Assembly: GCA_021775615.1 (NCBI GenBank)
Contig: JAJFHL010000303.1
Location: 1 to 38,684 of the forward strand
Direction: 5' to 3'
Length of the DNA stretch: 38,684 bases
Source of the DNA: Hyphomicrobiales bacterium
GTDB lineage: Bacteria; Pseudomonadota; Alphaproteobacteria; Rhizobiales; JAJFHB01
Shown here: piece after piece, positions 8,287-15,750 of the stretch
Position numbering within the stretch: position 1 is the stretch's first letter
Layout: every line of letters begins with the position of its first letter
Position numbers and translations under genes: made by a program
The notes under the pieces: model-generated
The model's input: the letters and a program-made list of their open reading frames with translations, nothing else
Told to the model about the DNA's origin: nothing
The model's database searches: none

Positions 8287-8934
8287 ATGAAATCCAACGG
8301 TAACGGCCATTGGATGTGCAGCCCGCTCTCCGAGGCGAGCAAGGGTAACGCGGCACGGTTTGAGGACCTGACGCGGCAGCACCTTCGTGCGCTCTGGCGC
8401 ACCGCTCTGCGCATGACCGGCGACAGTCAAACGGCGGAGGACCTGACGCAGGAGACCTGTCTGCGCGCCTACCGGTCGTTCGACAGCTACGAAGACGGCA
8501 CCAACTACCGGGCTTGGATATTCAGGATCATGAGCAACCTTTGTACCGACCATCTGCGCCGACAGGCCCGGGCGCCGTTCGTCAGCCTGGACGCCGACGC
8601 CGCTGCAACAGCGTTGTCGAGCTATTGCTCCGAAGCGGACCGCCCGGATGTGCGGCTGCTGCACAAGACGTTCCGAAGTGACGCGTTCGTCGCGATGGGG
8701 CGGTTGTCGCCGGAGGTGCGGCTGGTGGTGTCCCTGGCGCTGGTCGACGGGTGCTCCTACCAGGAAATCTCACAGATTGCCGACTGCCCGGTCGGTACCG
8801 TTCGGTCGCGGCTGAGCAGGGGCCGGCAGCAACTCCAGGAAGATCTCAAGGAGTACACGCCCGCCGGCGGAACGGCGGCTGCTGCCATCGATGCCGTTCC
8901 GGCACCCGCCAAAAGAAACGCCAGAGAGCCATGA
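8287..8934 (+). CDS. ECF-family RNA polymerase sigma factor
   Basis: The protein (215 residues) has the two-domain ECF structure. Region 2 runs from about residue 25 to 95, with ALRMTGDSQTAEDLTQET and WIFRIMSNLCTDHLRRQ, which bind core polymerase and the -10 element. Region 4, from about 135 to 185, has the helix-turn-helix CSYQEISQIADCPVGTVRSR, which reads the -35 element. A 30-residue Ala/Pro-rich tail follows. The next gene encodes a zinc-finger anti-sigma factor, the standard partner. The pair stands at the head of a 14.7 kb run of same-strand respiratory genes and probably controls it. The inducing signal cannot be read from sequence. Confidence 0.92.
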   Translation: MKSNGNGHWMCSPLSEASKGNAARFEDLTRQHLRALWRTALRMTGDSQTAEDLTQETCLRAYRSFDSYEDGTNYRAWIFRIMSNLCTDHLRRQARAPFVSLDADAAATALSSYCSEADRPDVRLLHKTFRSDAFVAMGRLSPEVRLVVSLALVDGCSYQEISQIADCPVGTVRSRLSRGRQQLQEDLKEYTPAGGTAAAAIDAVPAPAKRNAREP

Positions 8935-8963
8935 AATTACATCACGATGAGCCTTGTTCCTAA
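8931..8963 (+). CDS. Ten-codon coupling ORF between sigma and anti-sigma genes
   Basis: A mini-ORF (ATG, nine further codons, TAA) starts inside the sigma factor stop (ATGA overlap at 8931-8934), and its TAA ends immediately before the anti-sigma ATG at 8964. The anti-sigma gene has no clear ribosome site, so ribosomes finishing the mini-ORF could restart there and hold the two proteins at a set ratio. The peptide, MKLHHDEPCS, matches nothing I recognise. This is read from the sequence only; it may be a chance arrangement. Confidence 0.3.
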   Translation: MKLHHDEPCS

Positions 8964-9836
8964 ATGACCTCGCCACAAGAGCCTTGTGAACTGCAATGCG
9001 CCGAAGCCCGCGACGGGATTTCGGCCATGCTCGATGGCGCTGTGGACGCACTCGAGGCCGCCGCGCTTGAGGCGCATATGGCGCAGTGCCCTGACTGCGC
9101 CGCCTATTGCGACAACGCCCGCGCTCTGGACGACCGGTTGCGCGAAGAACTCACCGGCCCGTGCGATTTCGATCGCTTGTGGGGTTCAGTTCAGGAACGG
9201 ATCGTCGCCGAAGACGATGTCATGCCGCAGAGCGATGCCGTTTCCGTGCAGGGTGACGCCGATTCCGGGCAGGGCGGTGCCCTGATCACCGGCGTTCGGC
9301 GCTGGGCCGGCATGGCTATAGCGGCGATGATCCTGCTTGGCGCCTTTGCCGGCGGAACAGCGGTGCTTCGCATGAACGCCGGCGAGTTGCCGATCGTAAC
9401 CGAAACGGTGCGCGACTTCGAAACCTTCCGGATCCGCGGAGGGCTTCTCGATGTTGCCGCGAACGAACCCGGTCTCGTCCGCGAATGGGTTGCGACCAGG
9501 GTCGATTTCCATCTGCCGGGCGACGTCGATCCGCCGGCCGGTTTCGAGATCGCCGGCGGCAGGCTGTGCTCGTTCCTGAACCGCCGGCTTGCGTTCCTTC
9601 ACTACAAGAAGGGGCCGGGCAGCCTGTCACTTTACGTGATGAAGGCCACGGGCCTGAAAATTCCCGAGCATGGTCAGTTCAAGTCCGTGAACTCGGCAAA
9701 CGGCCTGACCACGGTGACCTGGCGGCAAAGCGACCTTGCCTTTGTTGTCGTGTCGAACCTGCCGTCGCAGGAGGTGACCGACTTTGCAGCGAGCTTCAAG
9801 GGCCGCGCTCTGGCGCCGGCATGGAGCAATTCGTGA
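8964..9836 (+). CDS. Zinc-finger (ZAS) transmembrane anti-sigma factor
   Basis: This 290-residue protein starts with a putative zinc-finger anti-sigma domain: LEAHMAQCPDCAAY gives the HxxxCxxC motif, with an earlier Cys near residue 12. It binds and holds the ECF factor at the membrane. One transmembrane helix follows near residues 112-135 (WAGMAIAAMILLGAFAGG). The C-terminal 150 residues would be periplasmic and contain LCSFLNRRLAFLHYKKGPGS and a TTVTWRQSDLAFVVVS segment, as in many redox- or metal-sensing anti-sigma factors. It is 29 bases after the sigma gene. A periplasmic sensor would fit control of a periplasmic oxidoreductase, but the ligand is unknown. Confidence 0.88.
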   Translation: MTSPQEPCELQCAEARDGISAMLDGAVDALEAAALEAHMAQCPDCAAYCDNARALDDRLREELTGPCDFDRLWGSVQERIVAEDDVMPQSDAVSVQGDADSGQGGALITGVRRWAGMAIAAMILLGAFAGGTAVLRMNAGELPIVTETVRDFETFRIRGGLLDVAANEPGLVREWVATRVDFHLPGDVDPPAGFEIAGGRLCSFLNRRLAFLHYKKGPGSLSLYVMKATGLKIPEHGQFKSVNSANGLTTVTWRQSDLAFVVVSNLPSQEVTDFAASFKGRALAPAWSNS

Positions 9837-9894
9837 GCGAGGACGCAACAGACAATCAACTGCACCAATGCATCGCAACCGGAGGGAGGTCTAC

Positions 9895-10512
9895 ATGACG
9901 CGAAGACAAGAGGACGAGACGGCTCGGGGCGAGGCCGATCATCTGGCGGACCTGCCCATATGCATGCGCCGCCGCGAGGTTCTGGCCGCCGGCGCCGCGG
10001 GTGCCGCAGCCGCGGTCATCTATCCCCAGATGGCAGCCGCAGGGGCCAACACCGGGAGCGAGCTGCAACGCTACCCGCGCATGAAGGTGGCGTCGCTGAG
10101 CGCATTGCGCGATGGCGAGCCGGTTGCGTTCAACTATCCCCTGAACCAGCAGCCGAACATGATCGTCAAGCTGGGCGCCGAGGCCCAGGGCGGGGTCGGG
10201 CCGGACAGCGACATCGTCGCCTTTTCGGTTCTGTGCACCCACATGGGCGGCACATTGCGCGGCCGCTACAAGCACCAGTTCAAATCGATGGGGCCGTGCC
10301 CGTTCCATTTCTCCACATTCGATCTGACCAAAGGCGGTGTGCCGGTGCATGCCAGCGCCACCCAGAACCTGCCGCAGATCACCCTGGAGGTGGATGGGGA
10401 CGATGTCTACGCGGTCGGCGTGACCGGCCTGATCTACGGCTACCGGGACAATCTCGCGGATGGATCGATGGCGGAAGGCGCGACCATGGACGGCGCGACG
10501 AGACGCGGCTAG
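9895..10512 (+). CDS. Rieske 2Fe-2S subunit, arsenite oxidase small-subunit type
   Basis: The protein (205 residues) resembles AioB/IdrB, the small subunit of arsenite oxidase or iodate reductase. The start at 9895 follows a strong GGAGGGAGG site. A Tat signal is seen at residues 25-50 (RRREVLAAGAAGAAAA), so it is exported folded. The Rieske ligands are C114-T-H116 (CTHMGG) and C135-P-F-H138 (CPFHFSTFD). Both positions that carry the stabilising disulfide in typical Rieske proteins are not Cys (G119 and F137); this is also known for some rhizobial AioB. In Aio the cluster passes electrons from the large subunit to a cytochrome c or cupredoxin, both encoded downstream. It probably carries the large subunit out through Tat. 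Confidence 0.88.
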   Translation: MTRRQEDETARGEADHLADLPICMRRREVLAAGAAGAAAAVIYPQMAAAGANTGSELQRYPRMKVASLSALRDGEPVAFNYPLNQQPNMIVKLGAEAQGGVGPDSDIVAFSVLCTHMGGTLRGRYKHQFKSMGPCPFHFSTFDLTKGGVPVHASATQNLPQITLEVDGDDVYAVGVTGLIYGYRDNLADGSMAEGATMDGATRRG

Positions 10513-10570
10513 GGCGCAGCTTGCACTGCAGGATCCAACAGAAAACACGTCATACGAGGATACGCAAAAG

Positions 10571-13186
10571 ATGTCAGGGAAGATCAGCCGGCGCAACATG
10601 CTGCTTGCAGCACGCAGCCCATCAATCGATTACGGTGTCTATGACGAGGCCTCCGACGCCGTTCCCATCCCTCCGGCCCACGCCAAGATGCACCCCACCG
10701 CATGCGACTACTGCATCGTCGGCTGCGGTTACAAAGCCTACACCTGGCCGGTCGACGAGACGGGCGGCAGCAAGGCGGATGAAAACGCCTTCCATGCCGA
10801 CTTTCCGGTGGCGGCCGCGTCCGGCCAGTGGGTCAGCCCCAACATGCACAACATCGTCAAGAAGGACGGCAAGCTGCACCATGTGGTCGTCATCCCCGAT
10901 GGCGAAACCGCGGTCAACCGGAAGGGCAATCACTCGGTACGCGGCGGCAAGATCGGGCAGAAACCGTACAATCCGAAAAAGCCCACCGCGGACCGCCTGC
11001 AGTCTCCCATGGTGCGGGTCAACGACACGCTTCAGCCGATTTCCTGGGACGACGCGACATCGATCGTTGCGGAACTCTCAAGATATGCCATCGACAAGGA
11101 CGGGCCGAACGCCTTCGGCATGCGCTACTACTCCTATCAGTACTGGGAGAACACCTATGCGTTCTCCAAGCTGATCTACAATGATATCGGTACCGCCATC
11201 GGCGCCGAGCACGACAAGCCGACCGGCAAGAACGACGCGGTCGGCCTCGACGACAGCGGCGTCGACGGGTTCTCGACCTCCTATGCGGATTTCCAGAAGG
11301 CCGACGTGATCTTCATGTCCGGCTTCGACCCGTATGAAAACCACACAATCCTGTTCACCGAGTGGATCGCACCGGGCGGCGCGAAGATCATTTTCGTCAA
11401 TCCGCGCAAGAGCCCGACCGCGGTCCATGCGGAACGCAATGACGGTCTGCACCTGCAGGTGCAACCGAACACCGACACGGTCCTCAACAATGCGATTCAG
11501 CGCTACATCCTCGAACAGGGCTGGGAGGACCGCGAATGGATCGAGCGGATGACTGCCAGCCGCGACGATATCGAGAAGGAGAAGAAGGGCAGCAACTGGC
11601 GGCGCCGGACCTTCGGCCAGACCTTCGAGGAACACAAGGCCTGGCTCCTGTCGGACGATACCTACACGCTGGAGAACGCCGAAAAGATCACCTGGGTTCC
11701 GAAAGAGAAGATCATTCGGGCAGCCGAGATGCTGGCCAAACCGCGCGGCAAGGTGCGGCCCAAGGCGACGGTCATGCTGGAGAAGGGCAACTACTGGTCC
11801 TTCAACTATCCGGCAAGCGCCTCGCTCTCGTCCCTCGGTCTGGTGTGCGGCGCGGGCAGCCGCCCGGGACAGAACATGTGCCGTGCCGGCGGTCATCAGC
11901 GTGGCGGCATGAAGCTGAAGGGCTATCCGCTCAGCAAATCCTGGGTGCAGTCCGTACACGGCCGCAAGGGCGAACCGGCGCCGATGCCGGTGAACTTCGA
12001 TGAATACGCCATGTCGGGCAAGCTGCGGGTTTGCTACATCCTCGGCACGACCTGGCTGGATTCCATGAACGCCGGCCAGGCCATCCGCCTCAAGCTCGGC
12101 GAACTGACCCGCAAGCACGAGATCTATCCCGACAGCCTGGACAAGGATGCCATTGTGGCCGCTCTGAAACGGCGCATGGATGCGGGCGGCATGTTCCTGG
12201 TTCAGCAGGACATCTACCCGAACACACTGACCGACTTTGCCGATATCGTGCTGCCGGCGGCCACCTGGGGCGAGGCCGACTTCACCCGCGCCCAGGGTGA
12301 GCGGCGCCTCAGGATCTACTCCAAGTTCTGCGATGCGCCCGGCGAGTCCAAGCCGGACTGGTGGATCCTCGCCCAGGTCGCCAAGAAGATGGGCTTCGAG
12401 GGCTGGGACTACAAGGACGGCAACGACATCTTCGAGGAAGCCTCGAACAAGTCGAAAGGCGGCAACTACGACTTCTACCACGTCGTCCAGGAGGCGAAGA
12501 AGGCGGGCAAAAAGGGCCATGAGTTCCTTCGCGAGATGAGCACCACCGGCATTCAGCTGCCGGCCCGGATCGTCGACGGCAAGCTGGTCGGCACATTGCG
12601 CCTGCATGACGAGACGTTCCCGGAAGCCGAAAAGGAGACCGCCTCGAAGATCGTCTACCAGTTCAAGACCGCGAGCGGAAAAGCGATCTTCATGAAGGGC
12701 GACTGGAACCTGGCAAAGGATACCTTCGAGCGGTTCCGCCCCAAGGGCGATGAATTGTGGGTGTCGAACGGCAGGATCAACCAGATCTGGCAGTCGATGT
12801 TCGACGACACCCGTATCCCGTTCGTCAAGCAGCGCTACCCTTCGAACTTCCTGATGATCAATCCGGCGGATGCAAAAAAGCGCGGACTTGAGAGCGGTGA
12901 TCTGGTTGCGGTCGAAAACGACGATGTCATCGATCAGCTTGGCAACAAGACCCGGGGCGTGGTGTCGCTGGTCGCCTATCTGACCGACGAAGTTGGTGAG
13001 GGCGTGACCTACACCTACGCCTTCTATCCCGGCCAGTCGGCCGATCTCATCGTGCCGGCGGTCACCGACCCGGTCACCGGCGTCTACAACTACAAGATCG
13101 GCAAGGGGCGGGTTCGCAAGATCGGTGAGACACCGCTCAAGAAAGTCGAAGGCAGCATGTCCTTCATTCCGCGCACGGCAGGCTAA
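10571..13186 (+). CDS. Arsenite oxidase/iodate reductase-like molybdopterin subunit of unknown substrate
   Basis: This 871-residue DMSO-reductase-superfamily protein is closest in pattern to AioA and IdrA. C45, C48 and C52 (CDYCIVGC) fit the 3Fe-4S ligands, with S122 in SVRGGK in place of a fourth Cys, as in arsenite oxidase. The active-site RxGGH motif is kept (R438, H442). In a gapless comparison with remembered A. faecalis AioA over about 60 residues, the arsenite-contacting His195 and Glu203 fall at V224 and G233, so neither is conserved. The N terminus has SRRNMLLAA, like a Tat motif but without a hydrophobic stretch. The start at 10571 is taken over the in-frame 10460, which lies inside the Rieske gene. 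It should be periplasmic and oxidise or reduce a small substrate. The superfamily is certain, arsenite is unlikely. Confidence 0.88.
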   Translation: MSGKISRRNMLLAARSPSIDYGVYDEASDAVPIPPAHAKMHPTACDYCIVGCGYKAYTWPVDETGGSKADENAFHADFPVAAASGQWVSPNMHNIVKKDGKLHHVVVIPDGETAVNRKGNHSVRGGKIGQKPYNPKKPTADRLQSPMVRVNDTLQPISWDDATSIVAELSRYAIDKDGPNAFGMRYYSYQYWENTYAFSKLIYNDIGTAIGAEHDKPTGKNDAVGLDDSGVDGFSTSYADFQKADVIFMSGFDPYENHTILFTEWIAPGGAKIIFVNPRKSPTAVHAERNDGLHLQVQPNTDTVLNNAIQRYILEQGWEDREWIERMTASRDDIEKEKKGSNWRRRTFGQTFEEHKAWLLSDDTYTLENAEKITWVPKEKIIRAAEMLAKPRGKVRPKATVMLEKGNYWSFNYPASASLSSLGLVCGAGSRPGQNMCRAGGHQRGGMKLKGYPLSKSWVQSVHGRKGEPAPMPVNFDEYAMSGKLRVCYILGTTWLDSMNAGQAIRLKLGELTRKHEIYPDSLDKDAIVAALKRRMDAGGMFLVQQDIYPNTLTDFADIVLPAATWGEADFTRAQGERRLRIYSKFCDAPGESKPDWWILAQVAKKMGFEGWDYKDGNDIFEEASNKSKGGNYDFYHVVQEAKKAGKKGHEFLREMSTTGIQLPARIVDGKLVGTLRLHDETFPEAEKETASKIVYQFKTASGKAIFMKGDWNLAKDTFERFRPKGDELWVSNGRINQIWQSMFDDTRIPFVKQRYPSNFLMINPADAKKRGLESGDLVAVENDDVIDQLGNKTRGVVSLVAYLTDEVGEGVTYTYAFYPGQSADLIVPAVTDPVTGVYNYKIGKGRVRKIGETPLKKVEGSMSFIPRTAG

Positions 13187-13198
13187 GGGGAGGGGACA

Positions 13199-13930
13199 AT
13201 GAAACTCAATCTGAAATCAGCTTTGCCCGCAGTAGCGGCAATCATGATCGCCGGCACGGCGCAGGCGGCCGACAAACCTGAAGTGACCGATGAGCTTCTG
13301 GCGGTCGGTGAGACGGCCTATGCCCGCGAGTGCGCTGCCTGTCACGGTGCAGACGGCAACGGCAAGGGCTTGGGCGCCCATTACCTCAATCCGCGCCCGC
13401 GCGACTTTACGCTCGGGGTCTACAAGTTACGGTCCACGGCGAACGGCGAAGTGCCGACGGATGACGACTTGTTCGCGACCATCACCAACGGCATTCCGAA
13501 CTCGATGATGCCGGCGTTCAAGTCTCTGTCCGAAAAAGAACGGTGGGCGCTCATTGCGGTGATCCGCCGTTTCGGCGGCATTGAGGAAGAAGAAGCAACG
13601 CCGATCAGCGTGCCGCCCCAGCCGAAGAGAACGGAGGCGACCGTCACGAAAGGCAAGGCTGTTTACGACCGGCTGCAATGCGCCACCTGCCACGGCGTGG
13701 AAGGCTATGGCGATGGTCCCTCGTCACTGACGCTGGTGAATGACGCCAAGGAACGGATCTTCGCTCCGGACATCACAACGGGGCGCTACAAGGGCGGCTC
13801 GAGCCCCGAGGACCTCTACACCCGCATTGCCACCGGACTGGATGGCTCGCCGATGCCCTCATACGCGGCAGAGGCCAAGCCGGACGAGATCTGGAACCTG
13901 GTCCACTTCCTTCAGAGCCTGACTGAGTAG
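13199..13930 (+). CDS. Periplasmic dihaem cytochrome c
   Basis: The protein (243 residues) has a signal peptide of about 23 residues ending AQA and two class I cytochrome domains, with haem sites CAACH (45-49) and CATCH (161-165). Likely axial methionines are in NSMMPAF and GSPMPSY. It lies 12 bases after the molybdopterin subunit and is the natural electron acceptor for the Rieske subunit. Each half resembles one of the two extra cytochrome domains in the CcoO-like protein at 17727-19451 (for example PRDFTLGVYKLR against ARDFTQAVFKFR, and DITTGRYKGG against DLTTGQFKSG), so the two genes share a duplicated dihaem module. Confidence 0.93.
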   Translation: MKLNLKSALPAVAAIMIAGTAQAADKPEVTDELLAVGETAYARECAACHGADGNGKGLGAHYLNPRPRDFTLGVYKLRSTANGEVPTDDDLFATITNGIPNSMMPAFKSLSEKERWALIAVIRRFGGIEEEEATPISVPPQPKRTEATVTKGKAVYDRLQCATCHGVEGYGDGPSSLTLVNDAKERIFAPDITTGRYKGGSSPEDLYTRIATGLDGSPMPSYAAEAKPDEIWNLVHFLQSLTE

Positions 13931-13968
13931 GCATCGCTTCCCTGCCGCCGTGTCGCACGGGCTCGCGA

Positions 13969-14004
13969 CCCCGCCAGCCAACCTCCCCACGATGGCTGGC
14001 GGGG
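13969..14004 (+). terminator. Strong intergenic stem-loop (12-base perfect arms)
   Basis: CCCCGCCAGCCA (13969-13980) pairs perfectly with TGGCTGGCGGGG (13993-14004) across a 12-base loop. There is no clear T-run after it, so it is either a weak terminator or, more likely, a 3'-stabilising or processing hairpin. It could raise the amount of the sigma, oxidoreductase and cytochrome mRNA over that of the downstream oxidase genes. It sits in the largest gap (132 bases) within the region 2 unit. Confidence 0.55.
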
Positions 14005-14062
14005 CTCTCGAATGTCTCTGTGACAGCGCACTGGATTGCACGAACAACAAAGGGTTCAGTTG

Positions 14063-14797
14063 ATGAAAAGAGTTGCATATCTCCTTGTAGCGGCAGCGCT
14101 CCTGCCGATCTCCGCAGCATCGGCGGCGAAGTACAAGGTGAAGACGGTCGAAAACGGCGGCTCCATACAGGGGACGGTTCAGTTCAACGGGGCAGTCCCC
14201 ACGCTCCCCGAACAGATCATCGGCAAGGACAACGAGGTTTGCGGCGACGGCAGCGTCATTCCCAACCCGGTTGTGGTCGGCGATGACGGCGCCCTGAAGG
14301 ATGTTGTCGTCTACCTCGAGAAGGTCGGCGCCGGAAAGGCCTGGCCCGAGAAGCCATATGAAATCGTTCAGCTGAAGTGCACCTTCGAGCCCTATTTGCA
14401 GGTCGTGCCGAAGGGCGTGGAGCTGACCATCAAGAACAACGATCCGGTGCTGCACAATGTGCATCCGTTCGAGATCATCGGTGACTCCCGGCGCACCCTG
14501 TTCAACCTCGCACAGCCGAAACTCAACCAGGTCAACGTCAAGAAGATCAAGACGCGGCGCGGCAAGGCGGTGGAACTCGCCTGTGACGCCCATTCGTGGA
14601 TGGCCGGCTGGCTGTATGTTCTGGAGCATCCGTATTTCGCCGTGGTCGGTCCAGACGGCGCCTATGAGATCGGCGATGTGCCGCCCGGCAAGTACAAGCT
14701 GATGGCCTGGCATCCGGTTCTGGGAACACGGGAACAGGCGGTCGAAGTCGGTGCGAACGGATCGGCCAAGATTTCGTTCACCTTCGAGACAAAGTGA
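14063..14797 (+). CDS. Periplasmic cupredoxin-like protein
   Basis: The protein (244 residues) has a signal peptide (cleavage after about residue 21, ISAASA). A cupredoxin-like domain runs from about 105 to 190. Candidate type 1 copper ligands are H131 or H134 (HNVHPFE) and C174, H177, M180 in ACDAHSWM; the Cys-x2-His-x2-Met loop matches amicyanin. A C-terminal segment (PDGAYEIGDVPPGKYKLMAW, about 197-216) looks like a carboxypeptidase-regulatory-like beta domain. Arsenite oxidase can pass electrons to azurin or cytochrome c, so this may be a second carrier. The start at 14063 gives a clean signal peptide; the frame extends to 14036. It overlaps the next gene by a GTGA. Confidence 0.75.
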   Translation: MKRVAYLLVAAALLPISAASAAKYKVKTVENGGSIQGTVQFNGAVPTLPEQIIGKDNEVCGDGSVIPNPVVVGDDGALKDVVVYLEKVGAGKAWPEKPYEIVQLKCTFEPYLQVVPKGVELTIKNNDPVLHNVHPFEIIGDSRRTLFNLAQPKLNQVNVKKIKTRRGKAVELACDAHSWMAGWLYVLEHPYFAVVGPDGAYEIGDVPPGKYKLMAWHPVLGTREQAVEVGANGSAKISFTFETK

Positions 14798-15750
14798 GCG
14801 TGGGCGTGTTGCACATGAGCGTGGCCACACCACTCCGCATGCATGTCGCCCGTGCGATGGCGATGGGTGCCCTTGTGGTCTGGGCTGTGATCGCGAGTAT
14901 CGTTCCGTCTGCTGCGGATGGGGCAACGCAACAAAGCCCCGAGGCCGTCCTCAAGGCGTATCTGACCGCCCTCTACAGCAAGGATGCCGCCGTCGCATAC
15001 GCTCACCTCTCGCGCCTCGACCAGAACGCGAAATCGTTGCCCGATTATCAGAGCGAGACCGGGCAACTGAGTGGTGCCGCACTGCAGCTCGCGAGCGCTA
15101 TGGCAAGGCACATCCGCTACAGGGATATGGCGCTGAGCCACGACGGCGACACGGCGACGGTGACGTTCGGCGTCGATCTGCCGAATGCCAATCATGCCGA
15201 TCTCCGGGCGCTGGCAATGGATTTCGATGAGAAAGCCCTGTCGAGGCTTGGCGAACCCGCGGTGCGGCAGCGCATCATGGCCATCCGGCAAATGGCCGAG
15301 GCGGGTGTGCTCCCGATGCTTGCCGGCGAGCGGGAGCGATGGACACTGGTACACGAAGAGGGCCGCTGGCGTGTGTTCCTTAACTGGGCGGGCACCGTCG
15401 AGGTGCACCTTGAAAGCATCACGATGAAGGGTCTCGACTGGCAGTTCGAACCGGTGCGCAATCGGGTCCTCGTGCTTCCGGGCGACACGGTGCAGATCAA
15501 CTATCGAGCCAGGAACATTGGCAGCTCGGAAACCACCGGAAAAGCCCGGCACGCCGTTATGCCGCCCGAAAGTGCCGGGAACATAGAAATCGTCTCGTGC
15601 TTCTGCTTCATCGAACAGACCCTGTCTCCGGGTGAAGAGGTCGAGCTGCCGCTTGTGCTGCGGGTTGATTACGATGCGCCCGAAAACCTGCGCCAGATCA
15701 CCGTGCGCTACGAGTTCTTCCCGGTTGGTGCGTTTCCGGAGGGGTCGTGA
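14794..15750 (+). CDS. Cox11/CtaG-type copper chaperone domain fused to an NTF2-like domain
   Basis: This protein (318 residues from the GTG at 14794, or 311 from the ATG at 14815) has an N-terminal signal anchor around residues 20-42. Residues 48-205 resemble DUF4878/SnoaL-like (NTF2) domains (PEAVLKAYLTALYSKDAAVA). Residues 218-310 match Cox11/CtaG: LPGDTVQINYRARN, the copper-binding SCFCFIEQTLSPGEEVELP (C269, C271) and the ending ITVRYEFFP. Cox11 inserts CuB into aa3-type oxidases. Here it is joined to another domain and lies among cbb3-type genes, which normally use other chaperones. I am confident of the Cox11 motif; the N-terminal family is less sure. Confidence 0.78.
   Translation: MSVGVLHMSVATPLRMHVARAMAMGALVVWAVIASIVPSAADGATQQSPEAVLKAYLTALYSKDAAVAYAHLSRLDQNAKSLPDYQSETGQLSGAALQLASAMARHIRYRDMALSHDGDTATVTFGVDLPNANHADLRALAMDFDEKALSRLGEPAVRQRIMAIRQMAEAGVLPMLAGERERWTLVHEEGRWRVFLNWAGTVEVHLESITMKGLDWQFEPVRNRVLVLPGDTVQINYRARNIGSSETTGKARHAVMPPESAGNIEIVSCFCFIEQTLSPGEEVELPLVLRVDYDAPENLRQITVRYEFFPVGAFPEGS

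Noticed and set aside
11078-12607. Long ORF (509 codons) on the - strand opposite the molybdopterin gene
   Set aside because: It is the antisense shadow of a GC-rich gene with strong homology; its composition (many Val, His, Arg, Ala) matches no family.
10571-13186. Calling the molybdoenzyme a true arsenite oxidase
   Set aside because: The residues equivalent to His195 and Glu203 seem absent, and no arsenic sensing or resistance gene is present.
10571-13186. Calling it iodate reductase (IdrA)
   Set aside because: The IdrP1/IdrP2 peroxidase genes that define idr loci are not here; the cytochromes present are small class I types.
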